DNA of 64,000 bases from Burkholderiales bacterium (lineage in GTDB: Bacteria > Pseudomonadota > Gammaproteobacteria > Burkholderiales > Burkholderiaceae_E): assembly GCA_029977705.1 (NCBI GenBank), contig JAPOKJ010000013.1, forward strand, positions 1 to 64,000. Direction: 5' to 3'. The translations under genes and the position numbers were made by a program. This document shows, in pieces, positions 25,654-33,619 of this stretch. Within the stretch, counting starts at the first letter, position 1; each line of letters starts with the position of its first letter. A model generated the notes under the pieces. That model saw only the letters and a list, made by a program, of their open reading frames with translations, was not told the origin of the DNA and did no database searches.

Positions 25654-26913
25654 ATGCTTTACCAGATCCGCGAAGCCCAAAGAGCCATCCTCCGCCCCGT
25701 CTCGGATTGGGCGACGGCCATGAGCCAACTGTATGCCAATCCGTACAGCCCGTTTTCTTATGTGCCGATGGCCAATCGCATGTCGGCCGGCTTCAACCTG
25801 CTGCACCGCCTGGGCAAGGAATACGAAAAGCCCCCCTTCGGCCTGACCAGCACCACGATCGCCGGCGAGTCGATCCCGGTGATCGAACGGGTGCACATGA
25901 GCAAGCCTTTTTGCCGGCTGCTGCGCTTTGAGCGCATGCTGCCCGAGCACCTGTCCCGGCATGCCGGCGATCCCAGCGTGCTGATCTTTGCCCCGCTTTC
26001 CGGCCATCACTCGACGCTGCTGCGTGACACGGTGCGTGCCATGCTGCCGGATCACAACGTCTACATCACCGACTGGATCGATGCCCGTCAGGTTCCCCTG
26101 TCGCACGGCCCCTTCCACCTGGATGACTATGTCGCCTATGTAATGGAGTTCATCCGCCTGCTGGCCCCCGATGTACACGTGATGTCGGTGTGCCAGCCCA
26201 CCGTCCCGGTGCTGGCGGCCGTGTCGCTGATGTCGACCCTCAAGGATCGCCAGTTGCCGCGATCGATGACGATGATGGGCGGCCCTATCGACACCCGCAA
26301 GAGCCCCACCGAGGTCAATGCGCTGGCCACCAAGCGGCCCTACTCCTGGTTCGAGAATTCCCTGATCTACCGGATTCCAAGCAAGTACCCGGGCTCGGGC
26401 CGCCGCGTCTACCCGGGCTTCCTGCAGCACGCCGGCTTTGTCGCAATGAATCCGGACCGGCACGCCCAGTCACACTGGGACTACTACGCCAACCTGGTCA
26501 AGGGCGACCTCGAGGACGCCACCTCGCACCAGGAGTTCTATGACGAGTACAACGCGGTGCTGGACCTGCCCGCCGAGTATTATCTGGACACCATCAAGAC
26601 CGTCTTCCAGGACCACCTGCTGCCCCTGGGACAGTGGCATGTGAAGGTCGATGGCAAGCCCATGCGAGTGGCACCCGAGGACATCAAGAGCGTCAAGCTG
26701 CTCACCGTCGAGGGCGAACTGGATGACATCTCGGGCTCGGGCCAGACCGAAGCGGCGCAGCACCTGTGCAGCGGCATCCCGGCCAAGGACAAGCGCCATT
26801 TCGTCGCTTTGGGTGCGGGCCACTACGGCATCTTCTCGGGCCGTCGCTGGCGCGAGCAGATCTACCCGCAGGTGCGCGCCTTCATCAAGGCGGCCGAGGT
26901 CAAGCGCGCCTGA
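25654..26913 (+). CDS. phaZ: Intracellular polyhydroxyalkanoate depolymerase
   Basis: This is a 419-residue intracellular PHA depolymerase of the PhaZ type, which releases hydroxyacids from storage granules. It starts MLYQIREAQRAILRPVSDWA and continues with the family's YANPYSPFSYVPMANRMSAGF segment. The catalytic nucleophile in this family is a Cys in a lipase-box-like context, here SVCQPTVPVLAA near residue 183. Later parts, GGPIDTRKSPTEVN and the C-terminal GAGHYGIFSGRRWREQIYP with the catalytic His, are standard. The start is chosen from family length; a longer open frame upstream is not supported. It stands alone, about 180 bases after the MOSC gene, and is closed by a strong terminator. 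Confidence 0.95.
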   Translation: MLYQIREAQRAILRPVSDWATAMSQLYANPYSPFSYVPMANRMSAGFNLLHRLGKEYEKPPFGLTSTTIAGESIPVIERVHMSKPFCRLLRFERMLPEHLSRHAGDPSVLIFAPLSGHHSTLLRDTVRAMLPDHNVYITDWIDARQVPLSHGPFHLDDYVAYVMEFIRLLAPDVHVMSVCQPTVPVLAAVSLMSTLKDRQLPRSMTMMGGPIDTRKSPTEVNALATKRPYSWFENSLIYRIPSKYPGSGRRVYPGFLQHAGFVAMNPDRHAQSHWDYYANLVKGDLEDATSHQEFYDEYNAVLDLPAEYYLDTIKTVFQDHLLPLGQWHVKVDGKPMRVAPEDIKSVKLLTVEGELDDISGSGQTEAAQHLCSGIPAKDKRHFVALGAGHYGIFSGRRWREQIYPQVRAFIKAAEVKRA

Positions 26914-26948
26914 AGCCAATCGCGGGCTCTCGGGAGCCACAGAAAAAC

Positions 26949-26976
26949 AAAAGGGGCGCACGAAGCGCCCCTTTTT
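26949..26976 (+). terminator. Rho-independent terminator after phaZ
   Basis: A perfect 7-bp stem GGGGCGC/GCGCCCC with a five-base loop is flanked by an A-run and a T-run, so it can work in both directions. It lies about 36 bases after the phaZ stop codon. Confidence 0.9.
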
Positions 26977-27113
26977 CAAACCTGGCTGGTTTTTCAGGCG
27001 CCTCGGGCCGGTGAATCCCTGTCCGATAGCGCCTGCAAAGGACAACGCAAGGCCTGTGCCAGGCTTGCCCTGCAGCCAGGGCGGGTCATGATTTCCGAGT
27101 CAAATCATGCAGT

Positions 27114-27119
27114 TATAAT
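27114..27119 (+). promoter_or_regulatory. Candidate -10 box for rsxB-nth
   Basis: A perfect TATAAT lies 40 bases before the rsxB start, with a weak -35 candidate (TTTCCG) 16 bases upstream. The spacing to the gene is natural for a short leader. Confidence 0.45.
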
Positions 27120-27158
27120 CGCGCACCCGATCTGGCCATCCGGCCCGGGCCGGCTCCC

Positions 27159-27878
27159 GTGTCAATCCTGCCGACAGGCCGCGCGAACAAGACCTTGAAC
27201 CTCGTCGACACCCTGGACCGCCTTCTGCCGCAGACGCAATGCCAGCGCTGCGGTTACCCGGCCTGCCGTCCCTACGCACTGGCGCTGGCGCAGGGCCAGA
27301 GCGAGCCCAATCGCTGTCCGCCCGGCGGGCAGCAAGGGGCCGATGCGCTGGCTGCCGTGCTGGGATGTGCACCCATGCCCCTCGACCTGAGCCGCGGCAG
27401 ACCTGGTGTACCGATGCAGGCGCGTGTCATCGAGGCCCTGTGCATCGGCTGCACCAAGTGCATCCGGGCCTGTCCTGTGGATGCCATCATTGGCGGCAAC
27501 AAGCGGCTGCATCATGTCATCGCCGAGCGCTGCACCGGCTGTGAACTGTGCCTGCCCCCCTGCCCGACCGACTGCATCGAGATGATTCCCCGGCCCACCG
27601 ACCTCTGGCATGCCGAGGATGCCGGCCTGGCGCGTGAGCGCTTTGAGGCCCGCAACCGTCGCCTCGAGGCCGAGGCCGCAACGACATCGCCCACCCCGTC
27701 CCATGAGCGCTCCCCGGCCGGCACCGACCGCCCGATGTCGGCAGCGCCGGGCAAGCCCGACCTGGCATCCGCCGCCGCACCCGGCGCTAACGGCGACGGC
27801 GTGCAGCAGGCGATCCACAAGGCGCTCGAAGCCGCGCGCCAGCGGCTGGCAAAGCGCCAGCACAACCCGGAGCGATGA
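27159..27878 (+). CDS. rsxB: RnfB/RsxB-like electron transfer protein (stand-alone)
   Basis: This is a 239-residue iron-sulfur protein of the RnfB/RsxB group. The first part has the four-Cys element [19 protein letters not shown]...NRCPPGG. Two classical [4Fe-4S] motifs follow: [16 protein letters not shown] and [17 protein letters not shown]. The last 80 residues are Ala/Pro-rich and low in complexity. It lacks the N-terminal membrane helix of enterobacterial RnfB, and no other rnf gene is in the window. The start is a GTG; an in-frame TTG about 36 bases later (before [14 protein letters not shown]) is equally possible. It lies one base ahead of nth. Confidence 0.85.
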   Translation: MSILPTGRANKTLNLVDTLDRLLPQTQCQRCGYPACRPYALALAQGQSEPNRCPPGGQQGADALAAVLGCAPMPLDLSRGRPGVPMQARVIEALCIGCTKCIRACPVDAIIGGNKRLHHVIAERCTGCELCLPPCPTDCIEMIPRPTDLWHAEDAGLARERFEARNRRLEAEAATTSPTPSHERSPAGTDRPMSAAPGKPDLASAAAPGANGDGVQQAIHKALEAARQRLAKRQHNPER

Positions 27879-27879
27879 C

Positions 27880-28545
27880 ATGCGGCTGCAGAACCGTCAC
27901 GATTTCTTTGCCCGGCTGCAAGCGCTCAATCCGCAGCCGCGCACGGAACTGGAATACCGCACGCCCTTTGAACTGCTGGTGGCCGTCCTGTTGTCTGCAC
28001 AGGCAACCGACAAGAGCGTGAATCTGGCCACACGCGGCCTGTTCAAGGCGGCCCGCACACCCGCTGCGATGCTGGCCCTGGGACTGGAGGGCATCATCGC
28101 CCATATCCGCACCATCGGCCTGTTCCGCTCCAAGGCCAAGCACCTGCTCGAGACCTGTGCGCTGCTCGAGCGCGACCATGGTGGCCAGGTGCCGCGCACC
28201 CGCGAGGCCCTCGAAGCCCTGCCCGGCGTCGGCCGCAAGACCGCCAATGTCGTGCTCAACACCGCCTTCGGGGAGCCAACCATGGCGGTCGACACCCACA
28301 TCTTCCGGGTCGCCAATCGCACCGGACTGGCCAAGGGCAAGACCCCGCTGGCGGTCGAACAAGGCCTGCTCAAGGCAGTGCCCGGGCCCTACCTGCTCAA
28401 TGCCCATCACTGGCTGATCCTGCACGGCCGCTACCTGTGCAAGGCCCGCACGCCCGAATGCTGGCGCTGTCCGGTCGCGGACCTGTGCACCTACAGGCCC
28501 AAGACCCCCGACCCCGCCACCGGCACCCGACCCCGCCCGCGCTGA
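27880..28545 (+). CDS. nth: Endonuclease III
   Basis: This is a 221-residue DNA glycosylase/AP lyase for oxidised pyrimidines. The helix-hairpin-helix LPGVGRKTA holds catalytic Lys120, and Asp138 lies in AVDTHIFRVANRT, the same numbers as in the E. coli enzyme. The C-terminal [4Fe-4S] loop is C-x6-C-x2-C-x5-C (CKARTPECWRCPVADLC). The ATG lies one base after the rsxB stop. The rsxB-nth pairing is a known arrangement in proteobacteria. Confidence 0.97.
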   Translation: MRLQNRHDFFARLQALNPQPRTELEYRTPFELLVAVLLSAQATDKSVNLATRGLFKAARTPAAMLALGLEGIIAHIRTIGLFRSKAKHLLETCALLERDHGGQVPRTREALEALPGVGRKTANVVLNTAFGEPTMAVDTHIFRVANRTGLAKGKTPLAVEQGLLKAVPGPYLLNAHHWLILHGRYLCKARTPECWRCPVADLCTYRPKTPDPATGTRPRPR

Positions 28546-28587
28546 AGGCGGCCCCAGGCCGCGCCCACCGTTTCCGGAATCTCCCCC

Positions 28588-29016
28588 ATGTTCAACCCCT
28601 CCCAGCAGGATGTCCGGCGCTTTTTCTGCCAGAGCCTGGCCAAGCACCGCAGCGGCAGCGTGCTCACCCCGCTCGAGGCCATCGCCCTGGACTGGATCCT
28701 GCGTCACCCCGAATACCAGGATGATCTGGCCGACGAGGAAAAGGCCTTGCAGGCCAGCTATCCGGTCGAGCGGGGCCGTACCAACCCCTTCCTGCACCTG
28801 TCGATGCATCTGGCCATCGCCGAGCAGGTCTCGATCGACCAGCCACCGGGCATCCGGGCGGTACACGGCGCCTGGTGCGAGCGGCTGGGCGATGACCATG
28901 CAGCTGCCCACCAACTGATGGAGAGCCTGGGCCAGGTGGTCTGGGAGGCGCAGCGCCAGGGCACGCCCCCGGATACCGAACGCTATCTGGATCTGATGCG
29001 GCGCGGCCTGGGCTGA
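28588..29016 (+). CDS. DUF1841 family protein
   Basis: This is a 142-residue protein of unknown function that matches DUF1841. It has an N-terminal MFNPSQQDVRRFFCQ, a PLEAIALDWILRHPEY segment, the NPFLHLSMHLAIAEQ core and a C-terminal HQLMESLGQVVWEAQR. It looks cytosolic and helical, with several His/Glu residues in the core that could bind metal. It follows nth by 42 bases and is probably in the same transcript. Confidence 0.85.
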   Translation: MFNPSQQDVRRFFCQSLAKHRSGSVLTPLEAIALDWILRHPEYQDDLADEEKALQASYPVERGRTNPFLHLSMHLAIAEQVSIDQPPGIRAVHGAWCERLGDDHAAAHQLMESLGQVVWEAQRQGTPPDTERYLDLMRRGLG

Positions 29017-29079
29017 GCGGCCTGGCGCCGGGACGGCCCGGCCGCGCGACCCTGCATTGCAATTTCGTTACACTTCCGC

Positions 29080-29097
29080 CTGTCACGAAACAATCAC
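29080..29097 (+). promoter_or_regulatory. Possible Pho box upstream of the DUF47-pit genes
   Basis: The 18 bases read CTGTCAC-GAAA-CAATCAC. That fits the PhoB pattern of two 7-base half-sites separated by 4 bases: the first half is near-perfect and the second matches at five of seven positions. It lies 52 bases before the DUF47 start. It is supported by sequence match and location only. Confidence 0.35.
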
Positions 29098-29148
29098 TCA
29101 AAAGCCGGCGCGACTGTATCCCGTATCGCCGGATTGCTGGAGCTCCCC

Positions 29149-29784
29149 ATGTTTGGCCGCCTGATGCCCAAGGAAGTCAAGTTCTTTGACTTGTTCAACA
29201 ACCATGCCGCGCACATTGTTGAGGGGGCCGCAGCCCTGACCGCGCTGATGCGCGACTATGACAATCCCAGCCTGCGCCAGGTGCAGATCGACCGCATCGA
29301 GAGGGAAGAGAAGGCCGCCGACAAGATCACGCACGACACCATCGAGCTGCTGCACAAGACCTTCATCACGCCCTTTGACCGCGACCAGATCCATGCCCTG
29401 ATCTCGCAGATGGATGACATCCTGGACATCATCCAGGATGTGGCCGAATCGGCCATGCTCTACGACCTGCAGAAGATCACCCCGGAGGCGCAGCAACTGG
29501 CCGAGCTCAGCCAGCTGTGCTGCGACCGGGTACAGTCCGCCGTCAAGCTGCTCAGCAGCATGGACAATGCCGATGGCATCCTCAAGCTTTCCAAGGAGAT
29601 CGACCGCCTCGAGTCCGATGCCGACCGGGTCATGCGCTCGGCCATGTCCAAGCTGTTTCGCGATGAGGCCGATGTCCGCCAGTTGATCAAGATGAAGGCC
29701 ATCTACGAACTGCTCGAGAACGTCACCGACAAATGCGAGGATGTGGCCAACGTCATTGAAGGCGTGGTGGTCGAGAATGCCTAG
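29149..29784 (+). CDS. DUF47 (PhoU-like) phosphate transport accessory protein
   Basis: This is a 211-residue all-helical protein of the DUF47/PhoU-like family, which is usually encoded with Pit transporters and thought to regulate them. It begins MFGRLMPKEVKFFDLFNNHA and has the metal-binding-type helices EREEKAADKITHDTIELLHKTF and FDRDQIHALISQMDDILDIIQD. The ATG at 29149 is the usual family start. Its last eight bases overlap the first possible start of pit, so the two are coupled. Confidence 0.93.
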   Translation: MFGRLMPKEVKFFDLFNNHAAHIVEGAAALTALMRDYDNPSLRQVQIDRIEREEKAADKITHDTIELLHKTFITPFDRDQIHALISQMDDILDIIQDVAESAMLYDLQKITPEAQQLAELSQLCCDRVQSAVKLLSSMDNADGILKLSKEIDRLESDADRVMRSAMSKLFRDEADVRQLIKMKAIYELLENVTDKCEDVANVIEGVVVENA

Positions 29785-30787
29785 TTCAGCAATGCAGATG
29801 AGCTTCACCGTGCTGGTACTGCTGGTGGTGCTGGCGCTGGCCTTCGATTTCATGAACGGCTTTCATGATGCGGCCAATTCCATCGCCACCGTAGTCTCCA
29901 CCGGGGTGCTCAAGCCCTATCAGGCCGTGGCCTGGGCGGCCTTCTTCAATGTCGTGGCCGTCTTCGTGTTCCACCTGAAGGTGGCGGCCACCGTCGGCAA
30001 GGGGATCGTCGATCCGGTCGTGGTCGACCACTACCTGCTGTTTGGCGCCCTGGTCGGGGCGCTGCTGTGGAACATCATCACCTGGTACTTCGGGATCCCC
30101 TCGAGCTCCTCGCATGCCCTGATCGGGGGCATGATCGGGGCCGGACTGGCAAAGGCCGGACCAGCAGCCCTGGTCTCCAGCGGCATCATGAAGACCGCCA
30201 TCTTCATCGTCGTCTCGCCCTCGCTCGGGTTCCTGCTGGGAGGACTGATGATGCTGCTGGTGTCATGGGTATGCCGGCACTCCACCCAAAGCAAGACCGA
30301 CAAGTGGTTCCGGCGGCTGCAGCTGGTCTCCTCGGGCCTGTACAGCCTGGGCCACGGCAGCAACGACGCCCAGAAGACCATGGGGATCATCTGGCTGATC
30401 CTGATCGCGGCCGGCACCACCACCAAGGACCACCTGCCGCAATGGGTCATCTGGTCCTGCTACCTGGCCATCGGACTGGGTACCATGTTCGGCGGCTGGC
30501 GCATCGTCAAGACCATGGGCCAGAAGATCACCAAGCTCAAGCCGGTGGGCGGTTTCTGCGCTGAAACCGGCGGGGCGATCACGCTGTTCCTGGCCTCGGG
30601 CTTCGGCATTCCGGTATCCACCACCCATACCATCACCGGCGCCATCGTCGGTGTCGGCTCGTCGCAGAAGTTTTCCGCGGTGCGCTGGGGCCTGGCCGGC
30701 ACGATCGTCTGGGCCTGGGTCCTGACGATTCCGGCGGCGGCTGCCATGGCGGCCATGGCCTGGTGGCTTGGCCGCTTCATTCTCTGA
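29777..30787 (+). CDS. pit: Inorganic phosphate transporter, Pit family
   Basis: This is a membrane transporter of up to 336 residues that imports metal-phosphate with protons. The two signature repeats are present: DFMNGFHDAANSIATVVSTG near the N-terminus and LGHGSNDAQKTMGIIWL in the middle, together with PSSSSHALIGG and PVSTTHTITGAIVG. The start could be 29777 (eight-base overlap with DUF47) or ATGs at 29792 or 29798, which would drop five or seven residues. About ten membrane helices are visible. Confidence 0.95.
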   Translation: MPSSAMQMSFTVLVLLVVLALAFDFMNGFHDAANSIATVVSTGVLKPYQAVAWAAFFNVVAVFVFHLKVAATVGKGIVDPVVVDHYLLFGALVGALLWNIITWYFGIPSSSSHALIGGMIGAGLAKAGPAALVSSGIMKTAIFIVVSPSLGFLLGGLMMLLVSWVCRHSTQSKTDKWFRRLQLVSSGLYSLGHGSNDAQKTMGIIWLILIAAGTTTKDHLPQWVIWSCYLAIGLGTMFGGWRIVKTMGQKITKLKPVGGFCAETGGAITLFLASGFGIPVSTTHTITGAIVGVGSSQKFSAVRWGLAGTIVWAWVLTIPAAAAMAAMAWWLGRFIL

Positions 30788-30844
30788 CCCCTGCCTGGTC
30801 GTGGCAGGACCTTGCCACGACCGCAACGCCGCCCGGACAGCCTC

Positions 30845-31516
30845 ATGAGCGAGCAGCTTTGGATCGAATTGCCGCCGATCTCGGAGACCGCGCCCTCACG
30901 CCTGCTGGTCTTCCTGCACGGCGAGGGGTCAAGCCCCGAGCAATTCATTCCGGTTGCCCTGGCCTGGCAACTGAAGTTTCCGGGAGCCACCGGCCTGGTG
31001 ATGCAGGGGCTTCAGGAGCGCGCTGCCGGCCAATTCGAATGGTATGACCCGCGTGGCGTCGCCCACGAGCGCGCCCCCCGCGTCAGGGATGCCGCCGCCA
31101 GGCTGGCACAGCGCCTGACCCAGTTGCAGCAACGCGAGCAGTTCCAGCCCGACAGTACGGTCCTGGTCGGCTTCTCGCAAGGGGCCAATGTGGTGCTCGA
31201 GATGATCCGTTCGCAACCCGGCCTGTGCGGCATCGCTGTCGCCTATGCTGGACGCCTCAGCCGCCCCATGCAAAGAGGCGAGACGGTCTCGCCCCAGGTG
31301 CATCTGATTCATGGGGGCATGGACTCGCTCACGCCCCTGGTCTACGCCCGCCAGGCCCTGGACGGTCTGCAGGCGGCAGGCGCCTCGGCCACCCTGGATG
31401 TGATCGAGGATGCCAGCCATGGCATCACCCAGGACATGATCATCCTGGGCACGACGCGCGCGATGCAGACCGTCTTTCGCCATCGCCGGGTGGCCCGCCT
31501 CAAGCACCTGAATTAA
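30845..31516 (+). CDS. Phospholipase/carboxylesterase family hydrolase
   Basis: This is a 223-residue alpha/beta hydrolase of the small carboxylesterase (Abhydrolase_2) type. It shows the oxyanion segment LVFLHGEGSSPEQF, the nucleophile elbow GFSQGANV near residue 110, an Asp in HGGMDSLTPLVYARQA and the catalytic His in EDASHGIT. It has no signal peptide, so it should be cytosolic. The substrate cannot be told. It begins 57 bases after pit and may share its transcript. Confidence 0.88.
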   Translation: MSEQLWIELPPISETAPSRLLVFLHGEGSSPEQFIPVALAWQLKFPGATGLVMQGLQERAAGQFEWYDPRGVAHERAPRVRDAAARLAQRLTQLQQREQFQPDSTVLVGFSQGANVVLEMIRSQPGLCGIAVAYAGRLSRPMQRGETVSPQVHLIHGGMDSLTPLVYARQALDGLQAAGASATLDVIEDASHGITQDMIILGTTRAMQTVFRHRRVARLKHLN

Positions 31517-31792
31517 GTACGAGGCATAAGTCTCGGCCCCGGTACAACTGACCGGGAGGCTACGCTTGCGCTGTGCAAAAACGCACAAAACATTCAACGG
31601 CCTTGAACTAAGGTAAGGCCTCGTCCAGGCTTGCCAGGCGCCCTGTCCCCGCCGCGAGCGGGCCGCAGGACTTGTCGCCAGTATTTACACTGCGCTGCGA
31701 CAAAACGGACAGGTCAACCGCAAGCCCTTGTTTGGTAAAGAATTTTTAACAAGTCGTCAACTGGCACGCAAATCGCTTTGACTGTTCCCAAC
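31517..31792. other. Intergenic region upstream of the small secreted protein gene
   Basis: This 276-base stretch has no convincing gene. It is AT-richer than its surroundings near 31725-31780 and holds an inverted repeat CTTGTT...AACAAG at 31727-31753. This is a likely promoter area for the following gene, but I cannot fix -35 and -10 boxes. I see no tRNA or clear terminator. Confidence 0.5.
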
Positions 31793-32059
31793 ATGAAAAA
31801 ACGACTGATCATTTTCGCAGCAGGATCGATGCTGGCGGCCGGAACGAGTCTGGCAGCCCATGTCTCGTTCGGCCCGAAGATGCCGGCCGTGCTGGCCAAT
31901 GCCTTCGAATTCGTCGGACCGGTCAGCGGGCTGGTGCACGCCCTGGTCAAGCCGACCGAGGCCACCCCTGCGTCAGCCCGTGCAGACTTCAAACAACCCC
32001 TGTCGGCCCCCCAGCCGCCTGCGCTCGTGGTACCGGGCGCTGGCAGCAGCGCGCGCTGA
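31793..32059 (+). CDS. Small predicted secreted protein, unknown function
   Basis: This is an 88-residue protein with a good signal peptide (MKKRLIIFAAGSMLAAGTSLAA, cleavage likely after residue 22). The mature part is short and contains a hydrophobic stretch FEFVGPVSGLVHALVKP, then a Pro/Ala-rich tail. I do not recognise a family. The ATG is preferred over an in-frame TTG 15 bases upstream because it places the positive residues at the very start. It stands alone between a hydrolase gene and a clear terminator, which supports expression as a single unit. Confidence 0.6.
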   Translation: MKKRLIIFAAGSMLAAGTSLAAHVSFGPKMPAVLANAFEFVGPVSGLVHALVKPTEATPASARADFKQPLSAPQPPALVVPGAGSSAR

Positions 32060-32119
32060 GCCGAGCACAGGCAGGTCAGGATACGAATACATCACGCAAA
32101 GTTTTGGGAGAGCGTTGAC

Positions 32120-32147
32120 ACGGGCCCTTGGTGGCCCGTCTTTTTTT
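32120..32147 (+). terminator. Rho-independent terminator after the small secreted protein gene
   Basis: A 7-bp stem ACGGGCC/GGCCCGT with a six-base loop is followed by a run of seven T. It lies about 60 bases after the stop codon of the small secreted protein. Confidence 0.88.
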
Positions 32148-32214
32148 GTGCGCCGCCTTCCCGCAGGCCGTCATTTTTGTGGCGCCGCCCGGCGATTTGA
32201 AGTAAAACCGGCGC

Positions 32215-33066
32215 ATGAGCACCCCCGAATTCTTTGATCGCGAGTACAACGCCCGTTCGGCCATTCCCGATGCCCTGGACATTTTTGCCCGCTGGCGTCG
32301 CCGCTCGGATGAGGCCCGCGCCCGCCTCCCCGGTCTCAAGGATCTGGGTTATGGCGACAGCCCGGGCCAGAACCTGGACCTGTTCTGGTGCCTTCAGCCA
32401 GACCGGCCGCTTTTCGTCTTCATCCACGGCGGCTACTGGCGTGCCCTGCACAAGGATGATTTCGGATGGGTGGCTGAGCCCTTCGTGGCCGCCGGCGTCA
32501 ATGTCGCGGTGATCAACTATGACCTGGTCCCCCAGGTCGATCTTGAAACCCTTACCCTGCAGGTGCTGCGTTCACTGGTGTTCCTGCATGACCACGCCGA
32601 GGCGCTCGATTTCGATCCGGCGCAGATCCATGTCGGCGGTCATTCGGCGGGCGGGCATCTGACGGCCATGTGCCTGGCCGCGCGCTGGAAGGACTGGCGT
32701 GCCGACCTGCCGGCCGACCTGGTCAAGAGCGGCGTGGCGATCAGCGGCCTGTTCGACCTGGCACCGATCGCCCAGGCGCCTTTCCTGAACAACGATCTGA
32801 AACTGACCGATGCCCGGGTCAAGGCGCTGAGCCCCAGCGGCATGCCGCCAGCCGCCGGTACCCGGCTGCTGCTGAGCGTCGGCGGTCTTGAGAGCAGCGA
32901 ATTTCATCGCCAGAGCGAGTTGCTCACGCAGGCCTGGGGCGATCAGATCAGCATGTCGCAGGTTGCGGCGCCTGGGCGCCATCACCTGTCGGTCTGCGAG
33001 GCCCTGGCCGAACCCGGGCACCCCTTGTTCCAGCAGGCCCTGGCCCAGATCGCCCCGACGCGCTGA
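32215..33066 (+). CDS. Alpha/beta hydrolase, kynurenine-formamidase-like
   Basis: This is a 283-residue esterase with the HGGYW oxyanion motif (residues 74-78 in FIHGGYWRALHKDDF), the nucleophile elbow GHSAGGHLTAM near residue 142 and a C-terminal His in PGRHHLSVCEAL. The HGGYW box and GHSAGGHL are typical of the arylformamidase/BD-FAE-like carboxylesterase group. No tryptophan-catabolism gene is nearby, so kynurenine formamidase activity is only one option. It has no signal peptide. Confidence 0.85.
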   Translation: MSTPEFFDREYNARSAIPDALDIFARWRRRSDEARARLPGLKDLGYGDSPGQNLDLFWCLQPDRPLFVFIHGGYWRALHKDDFGWVAEPFVAAGVNVAVINYDLVPQVDLETLTLQVLRSLVFLHDHAEALDFDPAQIHVGGHSAGGHLTAMCLAARWKDWRADLPADLVKSGVAISGLFDLAPIAQAPFLNNDLKLTDARVKALSPSGMPPAAGTRLLLSVGGLESSEFHRQSELLTQAWGDQISMSQVAAPGRHHLSVCEALAEPGHPLFQQALAQIAPTR

Positions 33067-33110
33067 GCCCGCCGGCCTGCGGCGAAGCGACATGCATGAT
33101 GCCAAGGCCC

Positions 33111-33140
33111 AAAAGAAAAAGGCGTACATCGCTGTACGCC
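33111..33140 (-). terminator. Rho-independent terminator of the lptF-lptG-cbiX transcript
   Basis: On the minus strand an 8-bp stem GGCGTACA/TGTACGCC with a four-base loop is followed by TTTTTCTTTT. It lies about 95 bases after the cbiX stop. A second hairpin, GGCAGC-TTT-GCTGCC at 33147-33161, sits just ahead of it in the transcript, preceded by a GGAGGAGGAG run. Confidence 0.85.
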
Positions 33141-33232
33141 CCTAATGGCAGCAAAGCTGCCTCTCCTCCTCCTCGAAACAGGTCCCTGCAAGCGCTGCTG
33201 CTAACGCAACCGCCGGCGGGGTTGGCGTCATC

Positions 33233-33619
33233 TTAACCGGGGAAATTTCGGCTGTCCAGCGCCACATCGGCGATCGCCCGGATGACGGCATCCTGCTGGC
33301 CGACTGACTCGCCCACCCGTATCCTCAGGGTCGGGAAACGGGCCTGGCAGGCAGACACGAGGGGCGGCAGATCACGCAGGACATGACCGCTTCCGCCCAG
33401 AAACACCGGCAGGATGCGCAGCTCTTCGACCCCCTGCCCGTGCAGATTTTCGGCCACGCTGGCCAGATCGGGACTCATCAACTCGAGAAATGCCAACTCG
33501 ACTGCCAGCCCGGGCTGCTGCGAACGAATCCGCTCGGCCACGCGGCGCAGGGGATCGGCCCAGCGCGGATCACGTGCCCCATGGGCGAACAGTACGATGG
33601 CAGTACGGGTCGGGCTCAC
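33233..33619 (-). CDS. CbiX/SirB-like sirohydrochlorin chelatase family protein
   Basis: This is a 128-residue small chelatase of the CbiX type, which inserts cobalt or iron into sirohydrochlorin. The chelatase His lies in AIVLFAHGARDPRWADPL near residue 13. A second conserved region, LRILPVFLGGSGHVLRDLP, carries another His. The start is taken as GTG at 33619 because it overlaps the lptG stop (GTGA) and has GGAG six bases upstream; an in-frame ATG at 33649 lacks a ribosome site. It appears to be the third gene of the lptF-lptG transcript. No sirohaem or cobalamin gene is adjacent. Confidence 0.85.
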   Translation of the reverse strand: MSPTRTAIVLFAHGARDPRWADPLRRVAERIRSQQPGLAVELAFLELMSPDLASVAENLHGQGVEELRILPVFLGGSGHVLRDLPPLVSACQARFPTLRIRVGESVGQQDAVIRAIADVALDSRNFPG

